DNA of 64,000 nucleotides from Ilyobacter_A sp963675185 (GTDB taxonomy: Bacteria; Fusobacteriota; Fusobacteriia; Fusobacteriales; Fusobacteriaceae). Both the position numbers and the translations under genes were made by a program. How positions within the stretch are numbered: the stretch's first letter is position 1; each line of letters starts with the position of its first letter. Positions 7,758 through 15,534 of this stretch are shown in pieces. The notes under the pieces are model-generated. The model was not told the DNA's origin and did not search any database. It saw only the letters and a program-made list of their open reading frames with translations. The stretch is taken from contig CAXXOH010000002.1 of NCBI GenBank assembly GCA_963675185.2, positions 124,001-188,000 of the forward strand, read 5' to 3'.

Positions 7758-8780
7758 ATGATAAGGGAAGCCTTAGACAAGGTGATAAAAGGTACGGATT
7801 TAACAGAAGAAGAGATGAAAGAGGTAATGGACGGTATAATGGATGGGAAATATTCGGACATTTTAGTCTCTAGTTTTCTAACGGCCTTAAAGATAAAGGG
7901 AGAAAGTGTAGCAGAGATAACAGGTGCTGCAAAGATAATGAGGAAAAAAGCTGCTAAAGTCAGCATAGGAGACTTTTATGCCATAGACACTTGCGGTACA
8001 GGTGGTGACGAAGCCAATACCTTCAACATATCAACTGGGGTAGCATTTGTGTGTGCGACAGCAGGAGTGCATGTGGTAAAGCACGGCAACAGGGCTGTTT
8101 CAAGCAAAAGCGGAAGCGCGGATGTACTTGAAGAGCTTGGAGTTAACCTTACACTAGATGAAAACAGGGTGGTAAAATGTGTCGAGGAAAAAAACATAGG
8201 ATTCTTCTTCGCACCATACTATCACAGCGCAATGAAAAATGTTATTCATATTAGAAGAGAGCTTAAAATGAGAACTATATTTAACATACTCGGACCACTT
8301 ACAAACCCTGCTGGGGCTAAGGGACAGGTTCTAGGTGTGTTTGATCCCGAACTCACAGAGACAATGGCAAATGTTCTAAAGGAGCTTGGAACAGAACATG
8401 CACTTGTTGTACACGGTAACGGACTGGATGAGATCACAATCACAGGAAAGACAAAGGTAACTGAACTTAAAAACGGAGAGATCAGAACGTACTACCTGGA
8501 GCCTGAAGATTTTGGAATTAAAAAAGCCAGCTCAAAGGAGATTGAAGGCGGTTCAGCAGTTGAAAACGCAGATATACTTAAAGGAATATTCAGTGGCGAA
8601 ATAAGGGATGCTAAAAGAGACATACTGGTATTAAATGGTGCTGCAGCCCTTTATGTTGGGAAAAAAGTTGGCAGCATAAGAGACGGCGTAGCCATGGCAA
8701 CCGAGATATTGGACAGCGGAAAAGTGATGGATAAGCTAAATGAATACATTAAATTTACAAACGAGCTGGAGGCGATGTAG
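7758..8780 (+). CDS. trpD: Anthranilate phosphoribosyltransferase
   Basis: 340 residues, normal length. Transfers phosphoribosyl from PRPP to anthranilate. The glycine-rich PRPP site CGTGGDEANTFNISTG is at about residues 78-93, followed by KHGNRAVSSKSGSADVLEEL and a FAPYYHSAMK block. Start ATG 7758 has an AAGGAGGG site in the 13-bp gap after trpG. The next gene starts at the base after the stop, consistent with coupled translation in the operon. Confidence 0.95.
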   Translation: MIREALDKVIKGTDLTEEEMKEVMDGIMDGKYSDILVSSFLTALKIKGESVAEITGAAKIMRKKAAKVSIGDFYAIDTCGTGGDEANTFNISTGVAFVCATAGVHVVKHGNRAVSSKSGSADVLEELGVNLTLDENRVVKCVEEKNIGFFFAPYYHSAMKNVIHIRRELKMRTIFNILGPLTNPAGAKGQVLGVFDPELTETMANVLKELGTEHALVVHGNGLDEITITGKTKVTELKNGEIRTYYLEPEDFGIKKASSKEIEGGSAVENADILKGIFSGEIRDAKRDILVLNGAAALYVGKKVGSIRDGVAMATEILDSGKVMDKLNEYIKFTNELEAM

Positions 8781-9560
8781 GTGATACTTGATAAAATAGT
8801 CAATCAAAAAAGGGTGGACCTTGAGACTAGAAAAAAAGAACTATCAATAGACGAGATAAAAAATGGAATAGCAGGAATGAAAAACCAGGCTAGCTTCTAT
8901 GACGCTCTGAAAAAAGATGGGCTTTCAATAATTGGTGAGGTGAAAAAAGCTTCCCCTTCAAAAGGTATTATAAGGGCCGATTTCCACCCACTTGAGCTAG
9001 GTAAAAAATATGAACTATGCGTGGATGCTGTTTCGGTTTTGACTGAAGAAAAGTTTTTTTTAGGTAGCCCGGAATATCTAAAGGAAGTGAGTGAAAACAT
9101 ATCGCTTCCTACTATAAGAAAAGATTTTATAATAGATGAATACCAGATATATGAGGCAAAATACCTCGGGGCGGCGGCTATACTTTTGATATGTGCCGTG
9201 CTAGATGTTGAAACGCTTAGAAGCTTTAGGGAGTTAGGAGAAAGCTTAGGACTAGATTCGCTTGTGGAATGCCACACCGAGGAAGAGGTAAAGATGGCGC
9301 TTGAATCTGGTGCTAAAATAATAGGAATAAACAACAGGAACTTAAAGACTTTTGAAATAGAGTTGGAGACAACTATAAAGCTGGCCAAACTTGTGCCAGA
9401 AGATAAGGTGCTGGTCTCTGAAAGCGGAATACACACAGGAGAAGATATCAAAAAGATAAAAGGATGCGGTGTAGACGCGGTTCTTGTGGGGGAAAGCTTT
9501 ATGGTTTCTGAAGACATGTTAGGTAAAGCGAAGGAATTGAAAGATGCCTTTAGGGGGTAG
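8781..9560 (+). CDS. trpC: Indole-3-glycerol phosphate synthase
   Basis: 259 residues, a single-domain (beta/alpha)8 enzyme closing the indole ring of carboxyphenylamino-deoxyribulose phosphate. Visible blocks: IGEVKKASPSKG (catalytic Lys near residue 54), VLTEEKFFLGS, IRKDFIIDEYQIYEA, EVKMALE and GINNRNLKTFEIE, ending with the VSESGIHTGEDI phosphate site. Starts at GTG 8781, directly after the trpD stop. It is not fused to TrpF, which follows 3 bp later as its own gene. Confidence 0.95.
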   Translation: MILDKIVNQKRVDLETRKKELSIDEIKNGIAGMKNQASFYDALKKDGLSIIGEVKKASPSKGIIRADFHPLELGKKYELCVDAVSVLTEEKFFLGSPEYLKEVSENISLPTIRKDFIIDEYQIYEAKYLGAAAILLICAVLDVETLRSFRELGESLGLDSLVECHTEEEVKMALESGAKIIGINNRNLKTFEIELETTIKLAKLVPEDKVLVSESGIHTGEDIKKIKGCGVDAVLVGESFMVSEDMLGKAKELKDAFRG

Positions 9561-9563
9561 ACA

Positions 9564-10178
9564 ATGGTAAAGGTAAAGATATGCGGATTGAAAAGGGAAG
9601 AGGATATAGAAATAGTAAACAAATTCAAACCGGAATTCGTTGGATTTGTGTTTGCTGAGAGTAAAAGGAAAGTAAGTCCAGAAAGGGCTAAACAGCTTAT
9701 AGATAATCTGAGTGAAGACATAAAAACTGTAGGGGTTTTTGTAAACGAAGCCCCAGAGAAGGTAAATGAAATAGCTGAGTTTTGTGGACTTGACGTAGTT
9801 CAACTACACGGCGATGAGGATGCACTTTATTGCGAAAAGATAAAGCATACCATGTGGAAGGCTGTTGCAGTGAAAAATGAAGAGACTTTAAACGAGCTAA
9901 AGGGATACCCGCTCGTAGAAGGCTTTCTTTTAGATACATATGTTAAAGGGGAAAAGGGCGGAACTGGAAAGACGTTTAACTGGGATATAGTAAAAGACCT
10001 GCATAAAAATTACAGGATAATACTGGCCGGTGGACTTAACCCTGGCAACATAAGACAAGCTATACAATCTGTTAATCCCTACTGCGTGGATGTTAGCTCA
10101 GGCGTTGAGAAAGACGGCGTAAAGGACGAAGAGCTTGTTGCGAGCTTTATACATGAGGTCAGATCGACTGTTATATAA
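9564..10178 (+). CDS. trpF: Phosphoribosylanthranilate isomerase
   Basis: 204 residues. Performs the Amadori rearrangement between the TrpD and TrpC steps. The N-terminal KICGLKREEDIE holds the general-base Cys (residue 6), and LLDTYVKGEKGGTGKTFNWD holds the catalytic Asp region (about residue 122). The C-terminal phosphate-binding blocks are LAGGLNPGNI and VDVSSGVEKDGVKD. A RBS-like AGGGGG precedes ATG 9564 inside the end of trpC. After its stop there is a gap of 107 bp before trpB, the widest in the operon, with only a weak GCTC/GAGC hairpin. Confidence 0.95.
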   Translation: MVKVKICGLKREEDIEIVNKFKPEFVGFVFAESKRKVSPERAKQLIDNLSEDIKTVGVFVNEAPEKVNEIAEFCGLDVVQLHGDEDALYCEKIKHTMWKAVAVKNEETLNELKGYPLVEGFLLDTYVKGEKGGTGKTFNWDIVKDLHKNYRIILAGGLNPGNIRQAIQSVNPYCVDVSSGVEKDGVKDEELVASFIHEVRSTVI

Positions 10179-10285
10179 GTTATCCTGATGTTTGATTTCA
10201 AAAAATATAAATCAGCTGCTCGTTATAAAAAAGAGCACTATCCATAATTAAAAATAAAAACTTATAGAAGAGGTGAGAGCTTTAA

Positions 10286-11476
10286 ATGGATAAAAAATTT
10301 GGTCAGTTCGGAGGGCAATATGTTCCCGAGACACTTATGAATCCTCTAAAAGAGCTGGAAGAAGCATATGATAGATATAAAAATGACCCTGAGTTTAAAA
10401 AGGAGTTTGACTACTACATGAAGTACTATGTGGGAAGAGAAAACCCTCTTTATTTTGCAAAAAACCTTACTGAAAAACTTGGTGGGGCGAAGATATATAT
10501 TAAAAGGGAGGACCTAAACCATACAGGTGCACACAAGATAAATAACGTGATAGGGCAGATACTGCTTGCCAAGAAGATGGGTAAAAAGAGGGTAATTGCT
10601 GAAACTGGTGCTGGACAGCACGGTGTAGCAACTGCAACAGGTGCGGCGCTTTTCAACCTGGAGTGCGTTGTTTTTATGGGTGAAAAGGATATAGAAAGAC
10701 AGCGTTTGAACGTATTTAGAATGGAACTTCTAGGAGCCAAGGTAGTTTCTGTAAGCTCAGGGACAAAAACATTAAAAGACGCCACAAACGAGGCTATACG
10801 TGAGTGGGTAAATAGAGCCGATGACACATTCTATATAATAGGTTCTGTTGTAGGTCCACACCCATATCCTACAATGGTGAGGGACTTCCAGAGAATTATA
10901 GGAGATGAAGCTAAAAAGCAGATTTTAGAAGCTGAAGGTAGACTTCCTGATGCACTGGTTGCTTGTGTAGGTGGGGGAAGTAACGCAATGGGACTTTTCT
11001 ATCCATTTATTGAGGACAAGAGTGTTAAAATGTACGGAGTAGAAGCTGGAGGGCTTGGAATAGAAACCGGCGAACACGCTGCAGCGTTTGCCGAGGGAAG
11101 TGTTGGAGTGCTACACGGCATGAAGACCTATCTTTTGCAGGATGAGGATGGTCAGATAAAACCGGTGCACTCAGTATCAGCAGGACTTGACTATCCAGGA
11201 GTAGGGCCTGAGCACTCATACTTTTTTGATACTGGAAGAGCTGAGTATGTCCACATAAAGGATGACGAGGCCATTGAGGGACTTAAGACACTTTCTAAGT
11301 TAGAAGGTATAATACCTGCTTTAGAGAGCTCGCATGCAGTGGCATACCTTATGAAATTAGCTCCAACCATGGGGAAAGATAAGATTATAATTCTGAACCT
11401 TTCAGGCCGTGGAGACAAGGATATGTACACAGTCTTCGAGATTTTGAAAAAGGAAAAAGAGGAAGGTGGAGAGTAA
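10286..11476 (+). CDS. trpB: Tryptophan synthase beta subunit
   Basis: 396 residues, the TrpB1 type that pairs with TrpA. Condenses indole and serine using pyridoxal phosphate. The PLP lysine lies in HTGAHKINNVIGQ (about residue 85). Other blocks: ETGAGQHGVATATGAALF, the phosphate site GGGSNAMG (about 232-239) and the C-terminal LNLSGRGDKDM. Start ATG 10286 has an AAGAGGTGAG site 12 bp upstream. Its stop overlaps the start of trpA by one base, fitting a one-to-one complex. Confidence 0.96.
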   Translation: MDKKFGQFGGQYVPETLMNPLKELEEAYDRYKNDPEFKKEFDYYMKYYVGRENPLYFAKNLTEKLGGAKIYIKREDLNHTGAHKINNVIGQILLAKKMGKKRVIAETGAGQHGVATATGAALFNLECVVFMGEKDIERQRLNVFRMELLGAKVVSVSSGTKTLKDATNEAIREWVNRADDTFYIIGSVVGPHPYPTMVRDFQRIIGDEAKKQILEAEGRLPDALVACVGGGSNAMGLFYPFIEDKSVKMYGVEAGGLGIETGEHAAAFAEGSVGVLHGMKTYLLQDEDGQIKPVHSVSAGLDYPGVGPEHSYFFDTGRAEYVHIKDDEAIEGLKTLSKLEGIIPALESSHAVAYLMKLAPTMGKDKIIILNLSGRGDKDMYTVFEILKKEKEEGGE

Positions 11477-12255
11477 TGAACAGAATAGAGAAAAAATTTC
11501 AAGAACTTAAAAATAAAGGCGAGAAGGCCCTTATAACATACATCACTTGCGGGGATCCGGATATAGGGTTTACAGAAGAGTTTGTGTATGCCAAAGAGAG
11601 GGCCGGCGCAGACATAATCGAGCTGGGGATACCGTTTTCGGATCCGCTTGCCGATGGTCCGGTTATACAGGCAGCTGCTACCAGGGCCCTTGAAAAGGGG
11701 ATTAGGCTTAAAAGTATATTCCAGTGTGTGGAAAATATAAGAAAAAACAGCCAAGTTCCACTTGTTTTCATGGTTTACTACAATACTATTGTAAATTACG
11801 GAGAGCTTAGGTTCGTTGAAAAGTGCGAAGAGATAGGAATAGATGGTATTATAATCCCGGACCTTCCTTATGAGGAGTCTGTCGAAATAAGATCGTACTT
11901 AAAGGACAAGGAACTTGCCCTTATACCGCTTATAGCACCCAACTCAGGTGACAGAATCCCTAAGTTGGTGGATGGAGCAAAAGGTTTCGTTTACTGTGTA
12001 TCTTCTCTTGGAGTTACTGGGATAAGAAGTGGATTTGCAGAAACTATGAAGGGGTACCTCAAAACAGTTAAAGCGAGCACAGACTTGCCTGTGGCTGTAG
12101 GATTTGGATTTTCAAGGCCAGAGGATATTGAGACAGTAAAAGATATAGTGGACGGAGTAATAGTTGGCTCCGCGATAATAAAATGCATAGACGAATCGTC
12201 ACAAAGCATAAAAGCGCTTGAGGAACTTGTCTCCAGGCTCAAAAAGGCTTTATAA
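11476..12255 (+). CDS. trpA: Tryptophan synthase alpha subunit
   Basis: 259 residues, a (beta/alpha)8 enzyme that splits indole-3-glycerol phosphate and channels indole to TrpB. Catalytic Glu is in GADIIELGIPFSDPLADGP (about residue 48) and catalytic Asp in the same block (about 59). Other blocks: GIDGIIIPDLPYEE, SSLGVTGIRSG and AVGFGFSRPEDIE. The start overlaps the trpB stop by one base. Last gene of trpEGDCFBA; followed at once by a strong terminator. Confidence 0.96.
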   Translation: MNRIEKKFQELKNKGEKALITYITCGDPDIGFTEEFVYAKERAGADIIELGIPFSDPLADGPVIQAAATRALEKGIRLKSIFQCVENIRKNSQVPLVFMVYYNTIVNYGELRFVEKCEEIGIDGIIIPDLPYEESVEIRSYLKDKELALIPLIAPNSGDRIPKLVDGAKGFVYCVSSLGVTGIRSGFAETMKGYLKTVKASTDLPVAVGFGFSRPEDIETVKDIVDGVIVGSAIIKCIDESSQSIKALEELVSRLKKAL

Positions 12256-12288
12256 AACAAACCTCCTTTGCAGGAGGTTTGTTTTATA
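12254..12288 (+). terminator. trp operon terminator
   Basis: AAAACAAACCTCCT and AGGAGGTTTGTTTT arms around TTGC, 14-bp perfect stem ending in T-rich sequence. It starts inside the trpA stop region. Its sequence works in both directions. Confidence 0.9.
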
Positions 12289-12298
12289 ATTAACATAT

Positions 12299-12327
12299 TT
12301 GACAAACAAAATATAACGTGGTATAAA
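12299..12327 (+). promoter_or_regulatory. fabV promoter
   Basis: -35 TTGACA (12299-12304), 17-bp spacer, -10 TATAAA (12322-12327), about 45 bp before the fabV start. It makes fabV independent of the trp operon. Confidence 0.8.
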
Positions 12328-12372
12328 TGATTGAGTATTTATTTTTACTTAACATTATCCGGAGGTGCAAAA

Positions 12373-13569
12373 ATGGTAGTCGAACCTAAAATAAAGGGAA
12401 GTTTGTCCCTTACAGCCCATCCATATGGGTGTAGAGAAGCGGTTAAAAGACAGGTTGAATATGTTAAAAATGCAAAGCAATATAAAGGTAGCAAAAAAGC
12501 TTTAATAATAGGGGCATCTTCTGGTTATGGGCTTGCCACCAGGATTTCTCTAGCTTTTGGGGGCAGCAAAGCTGATACCATAGGAGTTTCGTATGAAACA
12601 GCTTCAAATGGTAAAAAGACTGGGACAGCAGGTTGGTGGAACAACATCTTCTTCAAACAGGAAGCTGAAGAAGAAGGGCTTTTGGCCAAAAATTTTGTAG
12701 GAGATGCATTCTCTTACGAGATGAAAGATGAGGTTATAAAATATATAAAAGAGGAGTTTGGTGGGAAAGTAGACATAGTTGTTTACAGCCTTGCAAGTGG
12801 AGTGAGAACAGACCCTAAAACCGGGATAACACATAAATCAGCTATAAAAAGCAGAACTGGTAATATAACTGGGCCGACACTTAATATAGAAAAAGGGTGT
12901 TTAGAAGATAAGACAATGGAGAATGCTACAGATGAGGAATTAGAAGAAACTGTAAAAGTAATGGGCGGAGAAGACTGGGACTTATGGATAAAAGCTTTGT
13001 GCGAAGCTGATGTGTTGGCAAGCGGATGTAAGACCTATGCATACTCGTATCTTGGTCCGGAGTTAATATCTGGAATATACAGGGATGGGACTCTTGGAGC
13101 TGCCAAAAGGCACCTAGAGCAAACGGCAAGAGAGCTAAGCACTTATTTAAAAGAAAAAATAGACGGCGACGCATATGTATCTGTAAACAAAGCTCTTGTT
13201 ACTAAAGCCAGTGCCTATATTCCGATTTTCCCTCTTTATGCAGCGTTACTGTATAAAGTTATGAAAAATATGGGCATACATGAGGGGACTATTGAACAGA
13301 CACATAGACTGTTTGCTGACATGATATATGGAGAGTCTCCTGAGATAGACGACGAAAGAAGAATAAGACCTGATAATTGGGAATTAAGAGATGATGTACA
13401 GGAAAAAATAGGTGAAATCTTAAAAAATTTAAATTATGATAATTTTAAAGAACTTAGTGATTATAAAGGATATGTAGATGATTTCATGAATATGAATGGG
13501 TTCGGATTTGATAATGTGGATTACTCAGAGGATATTGATTTAGGCGAATTAGCAAAATTGAAGCCATAG
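12373..13569 (+). CDS. fabV: NADH-dependent trans-2-enoyl-CoA/ACP reductase
   Basis: 398 residues from ATG 12373 behind CCGGAGG, matching the usual FabV/TER length. The frame extends 14 codons further up, without a ribosome site there. Reduces the double bond of enoyl-ACP or crotonyl-CoA as the last step of each fatty-acid elongation or of butyrate formation. Rossmann block ALIIGASSGYGLATRISLAFG (about residues 39-59), GWWNNIFFKQEAEEEGL, and the signature Tyr-x8-Lys active site in GIYRDGTLGAAKRHLE. FabV members are typically insensitive to triclosan. Own promoter and terminator; not part of a fab cluster here, so a role in crotonyl-CoA reduction is possible. Confidence 0.93.
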   Translation: MVVEPKIKGSLSLTAHPYGCREAVKRQVEYVKNAKQYKGSKKALIIGASSGYGLATRISLAFGGSKADTIGVSYETASNGKKTGTAGWWNNIFFKQEAEEEGLLAKNFVGDAFSYEMKDEVIKYIKEEFGGKVDIVVYSLASGVRTDPKTGITHKSAIKSRTGNITGPTLNIEKGCLEDKTMENATDEELEETVKVMGGEDWDLWIKALCEADVLASGCKTYAYSYLGPELISGIYRDGTLGAAKRHLEQTARELSTYLKEKIDGDAYVSVNKALVTKASAYIPIFPLYAALLYKVMKNMGIHEGTIEQTHRLFADMIYGESPEIDDERRIRPDNWELRDDVQEKIGEILKNLNYDNFKELSDYKGYVDDFMNMNGFGFDNVDYSEDIDLGELAKLKP

Positions 13570-13570
13570 C

Positions 13571-13598
13571 AAAAAGTCCCACAAATGTGGGGCTTTTT
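13571..13598 (+). terminator. fabV terminator
   Basis: AAAAAGTCCCACA and TGTGGGGCTTTTT arms around AA, T-run at the end, directly after the fabV stop. Confidence 0.85.
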
Positions 13599-13695
13599 AT
13601 TTTAATGACGTATTAACAGAACAAAATCCTTGACAAAATCTAAATAAAAATATTAAGATATACTTAACGAAACTTTAGAAAGAGGGGAAATGTTC

Positions 13696-13938
13696 ATGTT
13701 TATGCAAGAATGGGAAAAGGAATTATATGATAATACATTTGAAGAGACTTATACCGGATTAGAAAAAGAACTAGAACAAGGTGTGGTTGATTTACAACAA
13801 ATTAGAGACACTTTGGATATGATGTACTCACACGAGGACGAGTTGATACACAGAGCTGAATCAAAATGGATAACTCATAATGCTACAGTTGCTGCGTATG
13901 AAGTAATAAGAGTAAGATTAGAAAAAGAAGTTAAATAG
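13696..13938 (+). CDS. Small acidic protein of unknown function
   Basis: 80 residues from ATG 13696; in-frame ATGs at 13690 and 13702 are alternatives. The AGAGGGG site (13681-13687) is too close to 13690 and best placed for 13696 or 13702. The protein is strongly acidic and apparently all-helical (EWEKELYDNTFEETYTGLE, then DDxMYSHEDELIHRAESKW), with no membrane segment or signal. Upstream lies a TTGACA box at 13630-13635 with less clear -10 choices. Its own terminator just downstream has been split by an IS4-family insertion. Not recognised; regular length, ribosome site and terminator support a real gene. Confidence 0.65.
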   Translation: MFMQEWEKELYDNTFEETYTGLEKELEQGVVDLQQIRDTLDMMYSHEDELIHRAESKWITHNATVAAYEVIRVRLEKEVK

Positions 13939-13989
13939 TATAAATAAAAACGGAGTCTTCTGACCATACCTATCAAGCTAAGAAATTTT

Positions 13990-14020
13990 AGGAACCTAAC
14001 TATATAAAAGTTAGGTTCCT
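13990..14020 (-). terminator. Transposase terminator inside the IS4 element
   Basis: AGGAACCTAACT and AGTTAGGTTCCT arms, perfect 12-bp stem, about 95 bp after the transposase stop on the minus strand. The T-run is weak, so it may also block transcription entering from outside. Confidence 0.6.
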
Positions 14021-14114
14021 ATTTTAATTTTAAAGCTAAATTTTCAAACTACAAAAAACCACTTGCAAAAATGGCTAAAAAAGTTTATTCTATTATCAGT
14101 GGTGTTCTCGGTGA

Positions 14115-15428
14115 TTATTTGCTGGGAACTTTTTTTATTTTAGAATCAATAATTTTTTTTAATTTTGAAGTCAAGCGCATGAAACGCTTTTTAGATTTCA
14201 AAGTTTCCATGAAATCAGTCAAAACCCCCAACGAGCTTTTTATTACTCGCCTTATACTCATTTCTTTTGAGTATCCTCCATTGATACCCTTTGTAATCTC
14301 CATTAAAAGAAGCATTCTAATTAAAGTGGCATATATGTGAGTCTCTATTCTTTCTACTTTCAAGTCTTTTAGTTTATCTAGTTTAAAATCAGACTTAAAA
14401 ATTTTAAACAGCAATTCAATTTGCCATCTCAATTTATATATTTCGATGATTTCAGAAGGATTGAATCCCCAAAGATTAGTAATATATCCAGTAATTTCAG
14501 CAGAACTTCTTGCGTGCTTTGCGCAGTGCTCATTCCTTCTTTCTCTTTCTTCTATCTTTTGTACTTTTTTATTAGAAGTCTCTTTGTCCAATTTAGTTAG
14601 GATTACCCTAAAAGGTCTCTTGTCGTCATGGCTTCCGACTAGAAATTCATATTCTTGAGTCTCTCCTGCTTTTAGTTCTTTTCCCAACTCTCCAGCATTT
14701 GTTACCAAATACTTCGTCTTTTTTAGTAGTTTTCCCTTTGGTGAGTACTGAGGATTAGGGTTTAAAGCAAATAACCTTGTTCCGGCTTTCAAACGAGAAA
14801 CAAAAGAGCTGTTTCTGCTTTCAATCTCATTGAAGTCATCAAATTTAAAGTACCCTAAATCTTTTAAAACTAAGGAATCTGTAACTAATTTATCGTAGAC
14901 ATATTTAGAAAAATTTTGCTCATTTTTAGTTCCCGTAGATAAAACAGTGTTCTTAAAAGAATAATCTAATAATTCAAGGAGAAGATTTATTTTTAAAACA
15001 GCAGGATTAGATTTGTTTGCACCTTTATACTTATTTTTTAATTTATTTGGCAATTTTATTTCAGTAGAGTCCATTAAAAAGATATTGCTGAAGCCATAAT
15101 TTTTAAAGGCTTTAGACTTATTGGATATTTGTGTTTTACAAAGAGATAAGAAAATATTTTTAAGAAATTCTACAGAAGCCTCGCTAAACCTCTGATCAAG
15201 CGCTTGAGGAGAAATATTAATATTCTGCTTTAATAGAAGTTCAGCGCTTAATTCTTCCAAGGATGAAGTGCATAAATTATTGGAGCTGAAACAAGTTAAA
15301 GATATGAAGTTAAGAGGAGAGATTTTGCCGCTATTCCTAATTTTGAATTTAGAATACCTGGCAATTTGTTCAATATTTTTTTCCGAAAAGTAATTTAAAA
15401 ATTTTGTTCTGATTTGTCTGTTTCCCAA
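14115..15428 (-). CDS. IS4-family transposase
   Basis: 437 residues from TTG 15428, chosen because AAGGAGG lies 8 bases upstream; the longer frame to 15446 would start inside that site. DDE domain: first D in FLMDSTEIKLP, second D region in NEIESRNSSFVSRL, and the IS4 signature YKLRWQIELLFKIFKSDFKL (Y-x2-R-x3-E-x6-K). No internal stop or frameshift, so the element may be active. Its ribosome site is buried in a hairpin at 15432-15467, which would limit translation of read-through RNA. The start lies close to the right terminal repeat, as usual for this family. Confidence 0.88.
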   Translation of the reverse strand: MGNRQIRTKFLNYFSEKNIEQIARYSKFKIRNSGKISPLNFISLTCFSSNNLCTSSLEELSAELLLKQNINISPQALDQRFSEASVEFLKNIFLSLCKTQISNKSKAFKNYGFSNIFLMDSTEIKLPNKLKNKYKGANKSNPAVLKINLLLELLDYSFKNTVLSTGTKNEQNFSKYVYDKLVTDSLVLKDLGYFKFDDFNEIESRNSSFVSRLKAGTRLFALNPNPQYSPKGKLLKKTKYLVTNAGELGKELKAGETQEYEFLVGSHDDKRPFRVILTKLDKETSNKKVQKIEERERRNEHCAKHARSSAEITGYITNLWGFNPSEIIEIYKLRWQIELLFKIFKSDFKLDKLKDLKVERIETHIYATLIRMLLLMEITKGINGGYSKEMSIRRVIKSSLGVLTDFMETLKSKKRFMRLTSKLKKIIDSKIKKVPSK

Positions 15429-15431
15429 AAG

Positions 15432-15467
15432 AAAAACCTCCTTCAAGTAGTCCTTGAAGAAGGTTTT
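15432..15467 (-). promoter_or_regulatory. Hairpin hiding the transposase ribosome binding site
   Basis: On the minus strand AACCTTCTTCAAG pairs with CTTGAAGGAGGTT (one T-G wobble). The AAGGAGG site of the transposase is inside the 3' arm. IS4-family elements commonly use such a structure to stop translation of transcripts that enter from flanking promoters. Confidence 0.65.
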
Positions 15468-15534
15468 AGCACAAATTCTATTAAATTCAAAGCTTAGCTT
15501 GATAGGTATGGTCTTCTGACTCCGTTTTTATTTA

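Larger units (their letters stand above)
13964..15511. mobile_element. IS4-family insertion sequence
   Basis: 1548 bp. The tips are inverted repeats, CCATACCTATCAAGCT on the left and its complement on the right. TCTTCTGA is repeated on both sides (13956-13963 and 15512-15519), an 8-bp target duplication. Joining the flanks restores CGGAGTCTTCTGACTCCG plus A/T runs, a perfect terminator, so the element sits in the loop of the terminator of the upstream small gene. One intact minus-strand transposase gene inside; the GACC at each outer edge can also be read as part of the repeat, which would shorten the duplication to 4 bp. Confidence 0.9.

Noticed and set aside
8897..9721. Long minus-strand open frame of 274 codons inside trpC
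   Set aside because: It is antisense to a fully recognised trpC, is Ser/Thr/Phe/Ile-rich as antisense frames in AT-rich genes are, and has no family resemblance.
10179..10285. Internal promoter or attenuator between trpF and trpB
   Set aside because: Only a weak GCTC/GAGC hairpin and no convincing -35/-10 pair; left as a plain gap.
14071..14658. Plus-strand frames inside the IS4 element
   Set aside because: Antisense to the transposase; no initiation signals.
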